Assembly: GCF_019925205.1 (NCBI RefSeq)
Contig: NC_083565.1
Location: 25,076,241-25,140,240, forward strand
Reading direction: 5' to 3'
Length of the DNA stretch: 64,000 nucleotides
Source: Metopolophium dirhodum
Taxonomy: Eukaryota; Arthropoda; Insecta; Hemiptera; Aphididae
Below, piece by piece: positions 47,734 through 59,836 of the stretch (the stretch's first letter is position 1; each line of letters starts with the position of its first letter). The notes under the pieces were generated by a model. That model ran no database searches and had not been told where the DNA came from. It saw nothing but the letters and a program-made list of their open reading frames with translations. A program made the position numbers and the translations under genes.

Positions 47734-49084
47734 GTCCCCGTTGTTTTTTGGAAAAAATGCCCTCATTTTTTAATGCTATTGCTACATAAAAATGTCTTAT
47801 TACTAAATTAAATACTAAACTTATATTATTACTAGGTTACTGTCTCGGCTTATTCGCGTCGTTGACTATAAAATTATGCTTAAATGTTAATTTAATCTTA
47901 CTACTTTAATAATTAATTATATAATGCGTGCCTAAAAAAAAAATATGAATATAAGGTTATAAAAATGTATTGATTGGTCCTTTTGAGGAAAAATGTTTTC
48001 TTAGAGATTGTTCACAGTTTGAAGTATAATATTTTTATTTCGACAAATAGCAATACATTTTCGTTGTTTTTCTATGGTATTTAATTCTTTGATTCTGTGT
48101 TAGTTAATTCTTCTTCTCTTCTTGTATTTCATAAGGTAAGTATTTGAATATTATCTTGCTTGTTTTCGTTTTGTCGAATTTGATTTGTAATTTTTATTCT
48201 TATATCTATATTTCTGCTTTTTAAATTTCTGTTTGGACTGTGTCTTTTTCGTGTCTTCGTATGGAACAATTTTATTTGCTATTGTTTCTATAATTTTTGG
48301 TTTAATGCTTATTGTCTACTTTGAAAATATTATATTCGCCCTTTGTCTCAGACGATTGTTGCTACTCGGGACTCGTGAATTTTTGATTATGCTGAAAATA
48401 CATTCTATTCTTTTGTTTTTTACTTTTGTAACATGTTTTAAATATTTTATTATTTTTCCTTAAATGTAATTTGTTATATTATAATATTACAATAGTTTAG
48501 TTAGTATAAAAACTGCTAATGTCTTGCTATTGATTTTACTAATCTGGTGCTAAATTACATATTTGTTCCTAAAAGGGTATTACATATTATAAAATTCGGG
48601 AGAAATATTAAAGGTAGATAGTTATATTAAATTTGTTCGTTGATTTAAAATCATTATACAATGCATATATAATATATATAAACAATATATTATATAACGA
48701 TAACGTGGGTGACAGCCGGCTTGAGAAGTTGACTTAAAGTGGTAGTGTGTACAGTGGATTGGCCTTTCAGCCATCGGTGGCCCATGGCGGTGTCCTCATC
48801 ATATTGTCGTACACAACAACCGAATATGGATTCCCTTATACCTTTTAGAATGCGTACTAAGTCCTTGTAAACATAGGACCAACAAACAGCTTTGTTGATT
48901 ATAGAAAAAGAAAATTGTTAATTTACAAAATAATAATAGAATATTTTAAATGATAAAATGACCATTCAATTCAACAAAAGTTGATTGTTAATTTTTTCAA
49001 AGCAATATTGTTTGCCGTTGTTATATTGACAAATATTTTTGTTACATTTATAAAATTATCTTTTACTCTAACTAACTTGTTGGT
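47734..49084. other. AT-rich DNA, no gene seen
   Basis: If the LTR-like block is real, the interior should lie here, but no retroelement protein was recognised. A hydrophobic open frame at 48233-48463 is not convincing. Confidence 0.35.
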
Positions 49085-49090
49085 TGATTT

Positions 49091-49465
49091 TTAAAACTTC
49101 CAGTCTGTTAAATTTTGTTCTTTTAAAAAACGTGATTCCGTGATCGCCGTCCCTCCCTTGGTGGGGGGATGAAGAACGTGGTCGGTGACACCTCCGACGT
49201 TTCGCATTTCGCGAAATCGAATCGAGAGTGAGGCCGTCACGTGGATAGGATTGACTCGATCATCGCGATGAGATCTAGTCGGTTCGTCGCTGCCTGAGCG
49301 AGAAGCCTGGACCGGGATGCTGGGTCGTCGGGTAATGCGTCTGATCGGGGAGATAAAATAAGACCTAACTATATAAAGCAGAAACCCGAGGGCGCTCCTC
49401 TGGCGATTTTTCGTACTTCTATAAAGGAGAATGGAGGGAAAACGGATCTCTTTTGTGGCGCTCAA
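49091..49465 (-). other. GC-rich island with an unassigned 124-codon frame
   Basis: The frame begins MSATKEIRFPSILLYRSTKN and is rich in Arg and Ser. The DNA is distinctly GC-richer than its neighbours, and a TTATATAG box lies near 49370. No homologous family is recognised. It may be part of a retroelement leader rather than a gene. Confidence 0.2.
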
Positions 49466-49664
49466 TCAAAATTTTTGAGACGGCCAATGAAAAAATTCGA
49501 TGGGCTGTCTCCCAGGCCTCTGCTTTGTAATATTATATAATATATATCAGAAAAAAAAGGTATATTTACGAAGAACTTTGTATTTATATTTAAAGATAAA
49601 ACCTTATATATTGTATTGATTAGTTTATTTATTAATCTAATAATATAAATAATTTAGTTTATGT

Positions 49665-49860
49665 ATGAGGATATCAATCTTTACTCCCTTTGAGGACTTC
49701 CTGCGTCCTCGCTCGGACTTTATTCGCGTTCTCCGCTTAATTTACAGGCCACGTGCGGTCGTACTTTGTTCCCGGCAGGCCCGCCGCGGCGGAGATAACG
49801 TGCAAACCGAGTGCCGCCGTCGCGCGTGTTTATCGATAATTTTTTAGAAAAGTCAAGTTT
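49665..49860. other. Second GC-rich island, unassigned
   Basis: TGCGTCCTCGCTCGGAC and CCCGCCGCGGCGGAG stand out. Short open frames run on both strands, as expected of GC-rich DNA. No motif was recognised. Confidence 0.3.
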
Positions 49861-50444
49861 TACCACTTTACGTTGCGTAAGTATTACTATGTACAGGCAT
49901 AAATACATGCGTCGAAAAGTTCGATTTTTTTTGATTCAATAAACTGCGTTATTATTATATTATTATATTTGACTGCCTTTTGTCCTTTTGCCTACTCAGT
50001 CACGCCATGGCTTCCTTATATTGGTATTTATATATTTGATTTGGCATAAATATACACGATATAGCCACTGTATCGGTCTGTAGGTAGGTACATGTATATA
50101 TTATAATAAATAAACGTATAAATATTAATTATATAATAAAATATCCTAGCTCGAGTCGAGTCGACTATACTATAGGTATGTTTAATCATGAGCATAAAAT
50201 CAAATTAATAACTAACCTACATATATATACTATATTACTATACGACTTAATGAGGATATATTTATTTATTAATATATATTATATAGTAACTGTAGCAGTA
50301 TTTGTATGCTACATTAAATTATTTATCATTATTATGTATTTATCAGTTCATATATCATAGTTAGGTATATACAATATGTTTTTTTGGTTTGTGTAGTACC
50401 TATATCGTTTGCATTGTGTGTAGTTATATACTACGGCGTCACGG

Positions 50445-50765
50445 CGAACTTCATTCGAGGTGACTGACCTGCTAGACACCCAAAAAGTTCGTTGGCTATA
50501 CGATTTGCATAGACGCCCGAAATATTTTAAATTTTGTTTCACGTAATTTATTACTTATTTTTGCTTTATTGGTGGTAGTAAAGAACGTTGTCCGCGATCC
50601 GACGCAGTTGGATTGCATACCTGATGCCGTGACCCGGCCGTCCCACATTTTCCGCTATCCGACGAAGTCGGATTGCCTACCCAGATAACTGAGATGACTG
50701 ACCTGCTAGACACAAAAAAAAATCGCGGCAGCTATATGATTTTTTTACGGAATTTCGAATTTCCG
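50445..50765. repeat. Two interleaved short direct repeats
   Basis: GTGACTGACCTGCTAGACAC at about 50460 recurs with one change at about 50693. CCGCGATCCGACGCAGTTGG at about 50592 recurs as CCGCTATCCGACGAAGTCGG at about 50651. They suggest a duplicated module within one repeat element. Confidence 0.65.
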
Positions 50766-50966
50766 GCGGCATAACCCGGGCTACCACGTCGAACCGCGGT
50801 GGTCCTAACCTTATAACAGTTCCTTATCACCAGACCTCTTTACACACACCAACCGGCTCGAGACCGACGACCAGACCAAAAGACCACTGCAGTTTCCGAC
50901 ATCGGTTAAAACTCTTCGCCAACTCGGGGGGTTGGGGGTCTCCCCCAGCGACGCTCGGAGAGCTAG
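50766..50966 (+). mobile_element. Helitron-like 3' end
   Basis: A hairpin-forming GTTGGGGGTCTCCCCCAGC (50931-50949 region) is followed by GACGCTCGGAGAG and CTAG at 50963-50966, then T. A GC hairpin upstream of a CTRR end is the Helitron pattern. The 5' TC end was not identified and no Rep/helicase gene is present. Confidence 0.35.
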
Positions 50967-51420
50967 TACATTTATAAAACATACATTGTCATCATCATGT
51001 ATTCTGAATGTTTTTCTATAAATATATTGCCATCATAGTTTTCTTAGAAAAATTTCGTTGATAAAGCCCGTATAAATGTTAATCTATATGAATTTCACCA
51101 CTCGTTTATTGCATCATTTGGTTGTGGATAAATGTCTCATTTCGACAATATTTTTTGATTTAAATTTCAAAAGCTTTACTCACAATCTGATTGCTGATAA
51201 ATAAGCAGTCCAATAAAGTCAATCATATTTTATATTATATTAATAATCGATATGTAACACAGTCTTTATTTCAAAATAAAAATTGGAAATTTTTTCACAG
51301 GTAGTATGTTAAATTAATTGTGTCCGCAATTTGTATGTTACCTATTTAGGTTTCGTCCGCTACTAAAGTGGTTTTTAATACTTTGTCCGCAATTAAGAAA
51401 CACCGTAAATTATGGATATA

Positions 51421-51674
51421 CTAGTGCCACTGAGAGAGCGCTACTCGTTGGCGCATCCAAATGACCCAGCTCCGCGTTTTCGTAGTTTCGTACCCATATT
51501 TCTCCCACTCATTTATACTCATTATAGTTGTAGCAACAACGGTGGTAGCGGCAGCGACGGTGGTGGCGGCCAGAGTTGACGGCGGCCAGCGTACGAGCAG
51601 GTTTAGTGATGGGAATGCGGGAGATCGGAAGAATTTTGGTCGCCTCCTAGTAGCGGTCTCTCAGTGGCACGAGT
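51421..51674. mobile_element. 254-bp MITE with about 28-bp inverted ends
   Basis: The ends read CTAGTGCCACTGAGAGAGCG and CTCGTGCCACTGAGAGACCG inward, continuing CTACT, and are flanked by TATA or TA. The interior has a GGTGGTGGCGGC-type low-complexity tract. The open frame at 51461-51688 lies inside it and is not called. Confidence 0.7.
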
Positions 51675-53145
51675 ATAGTTCCGGATAAATTAACGATACT
51701 CAATTCGATTAAAGAGTTACTTGTCATTTTACAACGTTGAAAACGAAAAATGTTTAGTTGTTTGATGAAATGAAGAAACACTTATTCGTTTTTTTTCATT
51801 AATTAATTATGTTTTTGTACCTACATAAGTATAATACGCCCTGTAGGTTCCAAATAAATGCGGAGATTCACCAATGTTTAATAAAATAAATATATACCTA
51901 GGTACATTTAATAAATCAATGTTTCACCTGATGAATAATTGTTGAATCTAATATCTATTGAATATAAATCAAGAGTTACTGGCATACCTATATTATAATG
52001 TAGAATGTAGATATATCAAAAACAATTGAAAATTGTCACAATGTAGTTTATTTTTACAGAATTAGCAACTAAATACATGGAATATTTGAAGGTATGTATA
52101 ATCAGTATAGTATATACTAAAAATTAAAATTCATTATAAATAAATAAGTTTTGTAATAGTATACCATAGTTATAAGTTATAGCTATAATAATATATAGTG
52201 TCTATATAATAAATGTCACACACAGCTTGAATAAGCGTAAAGTAAGAATATTATGGTGTTTGAATGCTGTTACAAATAAAATTGTTTTTATTATATTGAA
52301 TACATATGGTAATTACATACAAAAAAATGATTTGAAAGTGGTGTTGGTCCTGGCTCAAGTTAGTGACTGATTAAGGCAGCGGATCTAGTAAATGTGGGCT
52401 AGGATGTGAGAATAACCTCATAGTTTTTTCACCTCAAGTAAATTGTGTAACAAGAATTACAGGACATCCCAGTGGTCATGGCGTGTTAGACTTAAACATC
52501 ATATATTTTCGTATTTTTCGGGGTTTTTTATTCTTTTTGATAACATTTTTCGGTCTAGGTAAAAATTATTGGTAAGATTTAACAAGATTGGGACATTTCA
52601 AAATTTTTTTTTAGTCATACAATTGTAAATTCCAATATTTTTGTTGTCAACATGTATTACGTTCGCTTTGAGATGAATAAAGTTTTGCCTGGTTTCCGGT
52701 AGAAGTTGCTCTTCATACCTACTTTATATAGTTACGTATACAACCCAGTTCTACAAAATTGTGGTAGGGCAATTAATGCACACATTCAAAAAATCTACTT
52801 ATTGGTTTTTTTCGAGAACTTTCGATGTTAAATGATACGAAAATTTAGAAGGCGAATCGGTATTTAATTTGCCAGCAATAAATACATACTTTCCTTGAGG
52901 GTCAACAGGTTCGTCAACTTTATATAATTTAAGCACACGGTTAATTACATCAACGTACGCATATCATATTATTATTTAATCTGTACACAAACACGCAATT
53001 ACATCGTCAATGATAATTATCATTATACGTACATATAACGAACAGAAAATTGTTTTAAATTTTCATGGGTTTTGAAACGAAAATATGACGACTGTCGCTT
53101 ATGAAGGTTTTCCGAGAAATTGTCCTAATACTGCAGTGATGATTC
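51675..53145. other. AT-rich DNA, no gene seen
   Basis: Nothing recognisable over about 1.5 kb. Confidence 0.4.
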
Positions 53146-56100
53146 ATTAATAATTAGCACGTACAAAAAAATACAATTAGCATGAATTTGCATGACTAAT
53201 TTTGTAATTTGCACGATATCAGTGTCCCCGGAATCACAAAAATCAAGGGGTGGCGCTGGCGAGATACTGAAACGCCAGTAGAGTGAAATTTTTCAAATTT
53301 CTAAAATTGAACTACTCCATCATTTAGCACGCACGCATTAAGCATGGATTTGCACTACTATCGCCGAAATCCACACGATTGTAATTTCTGTACAACAAGA
53401 ATTATTTTTTATTATTTTTACTAATCATTATAAGAAATTATTTTTTAGTTGCTAATGATTAATAATTAAAATTAATAAAAATGATAAAAAGAAAACAATT
53501 AGTAAAATGTTCAACATTTTATTAATTATATTTAAAAATAGATTATTTATTCAATTAGACCTTTTATTTCAATTAAGATTTTTTTTAAAAATATTCAATT
53601 TTTATCAATTATAAATTTTTGTTATTTGATTGATTTTTATATCTTTTTCTAAATTCTAATAAATATTAGTAAAAAATCGATAACAATAAATAAAAATTGA
53701 AATTTATAAAAATAAAAATTAAGAAAAAAAACCCCAGGAACTCATTTGAATAAAAAAATGATATCTAATAAAAAATCAAATATTAATAAAAGAAGTAGTT
53801 AAATTTAAAAAAATATCTTTATTGGATAAAAATCCAAAAAAGAAAAAAGCAGATGGATAAAAATTTGTATTTACTAAAAAATCTAATATTAATAAAAGGT
53901 GTCTAGTTAAATATGCATTTTTTAATTGAATTTAGATTTTTTTATAAAATATTATTTTCAATTCAACTGATTTTTTTTAATAATATTCAATTTTTATCAA
54001 TTAATCAATTTTTATTCGACTGATTTTTATATCCTATTTAGGTTTTTTAGATTATTGTTTTTTTTTAAATGGTTTTATAATTGAACAAACCTTTTTTTTT
54101 TGAAATTGGTTTTTTATTAAATATACATTTTTTATTCAGCTGCTTTTTTCCTTTTTATATTTTTTATCCAATAAAGATATTTTTTTAAATTTAACCGAGC
54201 TCTTTTCATTAATATTTTATTTTTTAATAAATATCAATTTCTTATTCAATTGAATTCCTAGGTTTTTCTTTATTAATTTTTTATTTTTATAAAATATCAA
54301 TTTGTATGTCCTGTTATCAATTTTAGATTCTGAGCAAAGTGATGAATGTATTGATTTTACAATGATGTGTGTTATTTTTTATTTTTTTTTAATTTAATTT
54401 TTAATTTTTTTCTGTTTCTGTCATCAACTTTTAGGACAGTAAAAGTGCTTGGATTTTCTTCAACAGTAGTTTTTCTGATAGGAAAGTGAATTTAGTTGGT
54501 ACTTTAGGCGGTCAAAAGTAAAAATTTCCCAGTAGTTTTCAAAAGCGACATGAAAAACAAAACAAGAATTAAGGAAGAACGGGAATTTTTACGCAAAATC
54601 TGTTTTCGAGAAAATCGATTTTGGTTTTTGGTGTGACTCTAAAACAAATGACCGTAGGTACATGCAATTTTGACTGAATCTTTATACTAGAATTTTCTAT
54701 ACACCATAACATTTTCCAAATACTTTAACTTATATTGAGCTGTTTACGGACATTTTCAGATTCCATTTTTTTTTATTTTTTTTTATACAAATATCAATAA
54801 AATTTTATTTGTTGGATAAAAAAGCTTGAAAATTTAATAAAAGGCGCCTACTATATTGTTACAATGATATTTGAAAAATATTAAAAATCCTTAGACACAG
54901 TTTTTATTTATAAGCATTTAAAGTTCAAATATTGACAAAATACGAAAAAATCACGAAAATTAGCAAATTATTTTGAGTTGAGAATTCATAAAAATTTTTC
55001 TTTTTCAATCTAAGATTTTAAAATGTAATACAAGATTATTCAAAGTTTATCTACCTTTTTAAAAAAAAAATGTCTACAAGAAAGAAATTCAAATTAAATT
55101 TTTATAAGCGTTTGAAATTCATATTATTACAACATTTGATATTCACTCGATTTCTCTTGTAACCATTTTCTTATTTTGTTGTAATTTAAAAACGTATGAC
55201 GTATGACTGTAGATACTTGCAAATTTCACTGAATGTTTGTATTAGTATTTTCCATACACGATAAAATTTTGAAAATAATTTTACTCTTTTTGAGCTGTTT
55301 ACGAACATTGTCAGTTCTCAATTTTTTTATTTTTTTTTCTTTAAATATGAATGAAATTGTATTTGTTGGGTAGAAGTGCGTGACATTTTTATGCAAGGCT
55401 CCCTGATATATTGTTATAATAACAGTTGAAAAATATTGAAAATACATATGCACAATTTTTTTTTATAAGCATTTAAAGTTCAAATTTTGAAAATTTTATA
55501 AAATTTAAAATGTAATAATTATTTTGTAGTTTAAAATTTATAAAATGTTCAACTTATATAGCAAAGGATTGAAAATTTAAAATAAGGTTCCACGTAAATA
55601 AGTAAATATATAAATTACTTTCTTCACAATAATATCATCAAATATGCTTAGTAATATCATAGGCTGACTGACCGTTTTCGCTTAGAATCGTTTTTCTTAT
55701 ACAATGATATTGTATCATTGAATTCAAATTTTACACCATCCATTACAGTGACCCACTTGTAACATACTGTACAGTAGAGTGACATCCACTTACCCACCTT
55801 TTTATACTTATATTTTTTAGAATCTAAAAAGGATATAAAATTCAGTCGAATAAAAAATTAAATATTTATAAAAAAAAACCCAGGTTGAATGAAAATTAAT
55901 ATTTAATAAAAAAAATCAGCTAATTTAAAGAAAATTCATATTTAATTTTAATAAAAATCTCATAGGAATAATATCTAAAAATGATAAAAAAGGCAGCTGA
56001 ATAAGAAAAATTGATTTAAAAATAAAGTTATTTTCAAGAATAGTTAAATTAATAAAAAAAATAAATACCATGATTTTTTATGCGAATCAAATTTTATTGT

Positions 56101-56338
56101 TTCAATTATAAATGTTTTGTTAAATTTAGAATTTTATTACTAAACTTTTTTTAAGCTTTTTTAAGCGTTTTTTTAAATACGATTTGTTTCATCAATTTTG
56201 ATTTTTTTTAATACACAATTTTTATTTGCAATACGTTTATAGATTTAACCTTATTCGATTAAAAAATGTTTTTAAAAAAAATCAAAATCGAATAAACAAA
56301 TCATATTTAAAAAAAGGTTTAAAGAGTTGAAAGAAATT
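53146..56338 (+). mobile_element. Compact long-TIR element, right arm truncated
   Basis: 53146-54320 matches the left AT-rich arm (2972-4157), 54321-55803 is a complete CR-A core and 55804-56338 matches the beginning of the right AT-rich arm (29396-29960). The core is uninterrupted and carries ATAACATTT once, at 54706-54714, exactly where the 23-kb element sits in the other copy. It is therefore the empty-site reference. The right arm stops where the hAT transposase sequence begins at 56341. Confidence 0.75.
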
Positions 56339-56340
56339 AA

Positions 56341-56694
56341 CCAGCCGATGTTTGGATAGACTTGAATTCATTTAAGTATGTTGCAAATAATTTGGTAGAT
56401 GAAAACGTAAACAATCCATTGTTATATATTTATAAAGCAAATTTTGGGTATAAAAATTTGAAAAGACTTGCTGAATGTTTAATGTGTGTACCAGTTTCAA
56501 CGGCCACTGCGGAGCGCTCTTTCAGTACAATGAATAGGATTATGAACAAAATAAGAAATAGAATGGGACAAGAAACTTTGCAATCGTGCATGAAAATTAG
56601 CACAGAAGGACCCTCAGAACTCGATAAAGATACTGTAAATGAGGTAATTGATTTGTATGCACGTCAAAAGCAGCGCCGGATTCGTTTAATTTAA
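56341..56694 (+). pseudogene. hAT transposase, C-terminal dimerisation region
   Basis: The frame is open from just after the repeat junction to the stop at 56692-56694. It contains VPVSTATAERSFSTMNRIMN and the following KIRNRMGQETLQSCMKIS, the conserved hAT C-terminal (hATC) dimerisation pattern with the TAERSFS core. The N-terminal BED or TTF finger and the DDE residues are missing, and the sequence starts immediately at the end of the long-TIR copy, so insertion of that element probably removed or displaced the 5' part. An AATAAA-rich 3' flank follows. Confidence 0.8.
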
Positions 56695-57001
56695 TTTAAT
56701 AAACATAATAAATATTAAAATGTATATGACTTAAGCTCATATTGGTGTATTATTAATAATATAGTATAATGTATAAGTAATGTATGTATAGTAAATATGT
56801 GTTAATTGTGTTATATTTTTTTTTCCATATAATTAATCAAAATTAGATTATTAATAATTTATGTATTCTTAGAAAAAAAATAATACCTTAATAACTTAAA
56901 TTATTAATTATCAATCTGATACCAATAAATTGAGCTTAAAATAATATTTTTACTTATTACTATTACTATTATTTACTTCTAAGTCGTACCCCCTTGAAAA
57001 C
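56695..57001. other. AT-rich DNA, no gene seen
   Basis: 3' flanks of the two convergent transposase relics. Nothing else. Confidence 0.4.
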
Positions 57002-57640
57002 TTATGATACCCCCCGGGATAGAAATAAACACTGTTTGTATCTATCTGTAAGTAACAACTCAATTTCACAATTATATACATTTTTTAACTCTGTTAGTAG
57101 TTGTTCACAAGCTTGTCTTTCTAGGTCACCTTTTATTTGGCCCTTTTGAACCAATTTAAAATCTACAATTTTTCCAGAGTGAATATCCATTACAGAGTAT
57201 GTACAGTATTTTGCACAAAATCCAGGCGAGTCGAATTGACCGTCTCCTGCCAGCCAAATAGGTAACTGAGAAGACATATAATACTATAAATATTTTCATT
57301 TTTGTGTTCTTGCCATTGATGACATATAACAGGGTACATGCATTTATTGATAATTTTATCAAACACCGGACGGGTAAACATTGAAAGTTTTATAGCTGTA
57401 CAAAATGCTTTGAACTAATTAAATAAAATTCCAGATAACGTAAGAGCACCTATCAAAATATTTCCTTCTGGTCTTTTGTTAACTTTCGGTTGAGAATACC
57501 ATTGCAATCTATGACCGTTTTCACACAGTGTAGAAACTGAAAGTAGCGCACCTTGAATAATAGATATGTTGTTTTGATGTAACTCTGCCACTACATTGGC
57601 GACAGTGATATTGAATATATTCTGTAATATATTCTGTAAT
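57002..57640 (-). pseudogene. Kolobok-like transposase fragment, frame-broken
   Basis: On the minus strand the pieces in order are VVAELHQNNISIIQGALLSV with a following CENGHRLQWYSQPKVNKRPEG, then FDKIINKCMYPVICHQWQEH, then IWLAGDGQFDSPGFCAKYCT with YSVMDIHSGKIVDFKLVQKG. The C..GH...W.SQP segment and the GDG..DSPG..AKY..Y..MD segment, which carries the first catalytic Asp, are typical of Kolobok-type transposases (family knowledge). The pieces lie in different frames, with a stop near 57418 and a shift near 57280, and the remainder of the catalytic core is absent. Confidence 0.7.
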
Positions 57641-57657
57641 ATATTCTGTAATATCTG
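57614..57657. repeat. 12-bp tandem repeat
   Basis: AATATATTCTGT occurs three times plus a partial unit, next to the Kolobok relic. Confidence 0.85.
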
Positions 57658-57660
57658 TAC

Positions 57661-58147
57661 AGAAATGTGTATTCTTTAATTAAAATGACTACTGACAAAA
57701 CATAATTAATAAAATAAAAGATATATCTAAATACATTATAGGTATAGCTTTCATTATAAAACAAGTTCATTTAAAAAAATAGAATTTATAATAGTAATTT
57801 TATTTTATATTCTTAACTTTTAAATAAAACACCTATGTTTAACTAAATAATAATATAACAACTACTTTTTATATGGTTTGAGTATTGTTTAAATGTATTA
57901 GAGTAATATTTTTAATAAATACTTAAATAATAATATCTGAGGTACGTATTATAGTCTATTTAAGAGTATAGAGTTAAATATTAAATATATACTATAACCA
58001 GTCAATCCAGTTTGTGCACTAGTGAAAACTTCAGACAATTTAGGAGATTCAGGAGTCTTAACATAATTTAATATAGAAGTGCAGTTGTTACCTGATAAAA
58101 ATAGTTACAACATATTATTTATTAATTGTACTAGGTACCTAATCCAA
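57661..58147. other. AT-rich DNA, no gene seen
   Basis: Nothing recognisable. Confidence 0.4.
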
Positions 58148-58156
58148 CATACAGAG

Positions 58157-59761
58157 ATTCATGGACACTTCCCTGTCTGCCATTTCCCCGTCAGACATTT
58201 CCCCGTAGCCACTTCCCCGTAAGACATTTCCCCGTCCATATTATAATATTATTTATATATTATAATGAATTTTAAAAAAAGTAATTCATCTCAACAATTT
58301 CTCAACAACATCTGACACAGGAACAAAAGCTAAAGCCATTAGCTGCTTTATTTTCAAAGCAAAATCTGCATTATTCGTATATTTTTTACGTATTTCTGGA
58401 AGGCTTTGTATTTTTCGCCATAGACATTGACCAAAATGAAAAAAACAGCCTCTCATTTGTGTACCAGTATAAACATTAGTAAATGCTTCAATTAGACCAT
58501 CTTCAAAATCAGTCATTATACTAATCGGACTTAAATTTTTTTCCAAAATCAAAAGTTCACGGGCAACTCGAGTATAACTCTCTTTTGATTTGTTAGGTAA
58601 AAGTACAAAAACTAATGGCAATACCGCATTATATTTTACCGCATGTATGGATAGAATTTGAGTAAACAAATGTGGTGCTGATTTAAACGTGCCATCTATA
58701 AACCAATGACTTTGCTCAGACGCTAAAATCTTTAAATTATTTTTTGTCGAAAATAATAATAATCTATTATTGTCATCCACGCCACTATCGTATAGAAGAA
58801 ATTTCTCGTTGTCTAAGGTAATATTATATGGTTCAAAAATAATTAACTCTGATAACATACTCGGGTTTGCTGGAGGTGCATTTTTTCGATGCCTTATTCG
58901 TTGAATGGTTTTTTTCATTGCATTAACTGTTGGTAAGGCGGCAGATAGGTACTGCTTGAGAAGAACATGACATTTTAGCAACAATTTGTTGTGGAGTTGA
59001 CTCAATTTGATTCGACATTTCTTTTATTTGTGCAATACATTTTTTAACATCAATGTCCTCATTATTTGGCGTATGATTATGCAGATCGTCTTTATGAAAA
59101 GAAACCTCACTATTTTTAGTATGTGCCCTTCCACGGCATTTATCAGTATTGTATTTTATACATTTCCAATAAGTTTTTTGTTTTTTTATATAATCTTTTT
59201 CAAAAATATATCCTGAGTACACTAGTAAGTCTTTTCCTTTTGAACTTTTCACGTAATTTAAAGACATTGTAAAAATTGTTAATGAAGTGAATTAAAATAA
59301 CGCACTATAACAATAAGCAAAACAACGGACAAACACGGACGGCGTAAAACAAAATTAATTGAACATCAAAAGCGGATTGACGATTGAACTGTAGGCCCGT
59401 CATCAGATTCGTCGTCACCGTATAAATCGTAGATAATATTACAGACAATCTATAATGTGTGTTGACTATTAGTTTATCTGCGTATTATTTGGGTTTGCAC
59501 CGATAGCGAAAAATATCTATACAATTTGAAGCCGATTTCATTTAGATTAATGGACGGGGATATATCGATATGTATACGTGATGTATAGATAGTACGAAAT
59601 CGGAATTTTTATATTATTCTTTCAAGATTTTATAAATAATATAATATGGACGGGGAAATGTCGTACGGGGAAACGTATTGGACGGGGAAATGTCTTACGG
59701 GGAAGTGGCTACGGGGAAATGTCTGACGGGGAAATGGCAGACGGGGAAGTGACCTGATACC
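58157..59761 (-). mobile_element. 1,605-bp MULE with TTCCCCGT-repeat termini
   Basis: A perfect 9-bp duplication CATACAGAG lies at 58148-58156 and 59762-59770. The inverted ends contain CACTTCCCYGTCTGCC followed by repeated ATTTCCCCGT words, five on the left and seven on the right. The outermost 10-15 bases are more diverged than the inner part. It encodes a FLYWCH plus MULE transposase on the minus strand, broken and lacking the last catalytic region, so it needs a helper to move. Confidence 0.85.
58286..59267 (-). pseudogene. FLYWCH-MULE transposase, frameshifted and truncated
   Basis: From the ATG at 59265-59267 the frame encodes a FLYWCH-type zinc finger: LLVYSGYIFEKDYIKKQKTY, then WKC, CRGRAH and an HNH triplet near residue 64. 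This frame ends near 58925. The catalytic part lies in a shifted frame (59005-58286). It has the MULE DDE signatures in order: HWFIDGTFKS (D104 counted from 59005), ISIMTDFEDGLIEAF (D166) and a C187-X2-H190 box (GCFFHFG). The final Glu with the C-terminal region is missing because the frame stops at VEKLLR just inside the terminal repeat. One shift is needed at about 58925-58990. Confidence 0.85.
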
Positions 59762-59836
59762 CATACAGAGTTATACTTTATATTGAACAAAAGCAATATA
59801 ATACAAATTTTCAAAATTTTCATAGTTATCGAAACA

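Noticed and set aside
51461..51688. 75-codon frame
   Set aside because: Created by the GGTGGCGGC-type tract inside a MITE.
52320..52500. Possible tRNA or small RNA gene in a less AT-rich stretch
   Set aside because: No cloverleaf-compatible arms or box motifs could be found by eye.
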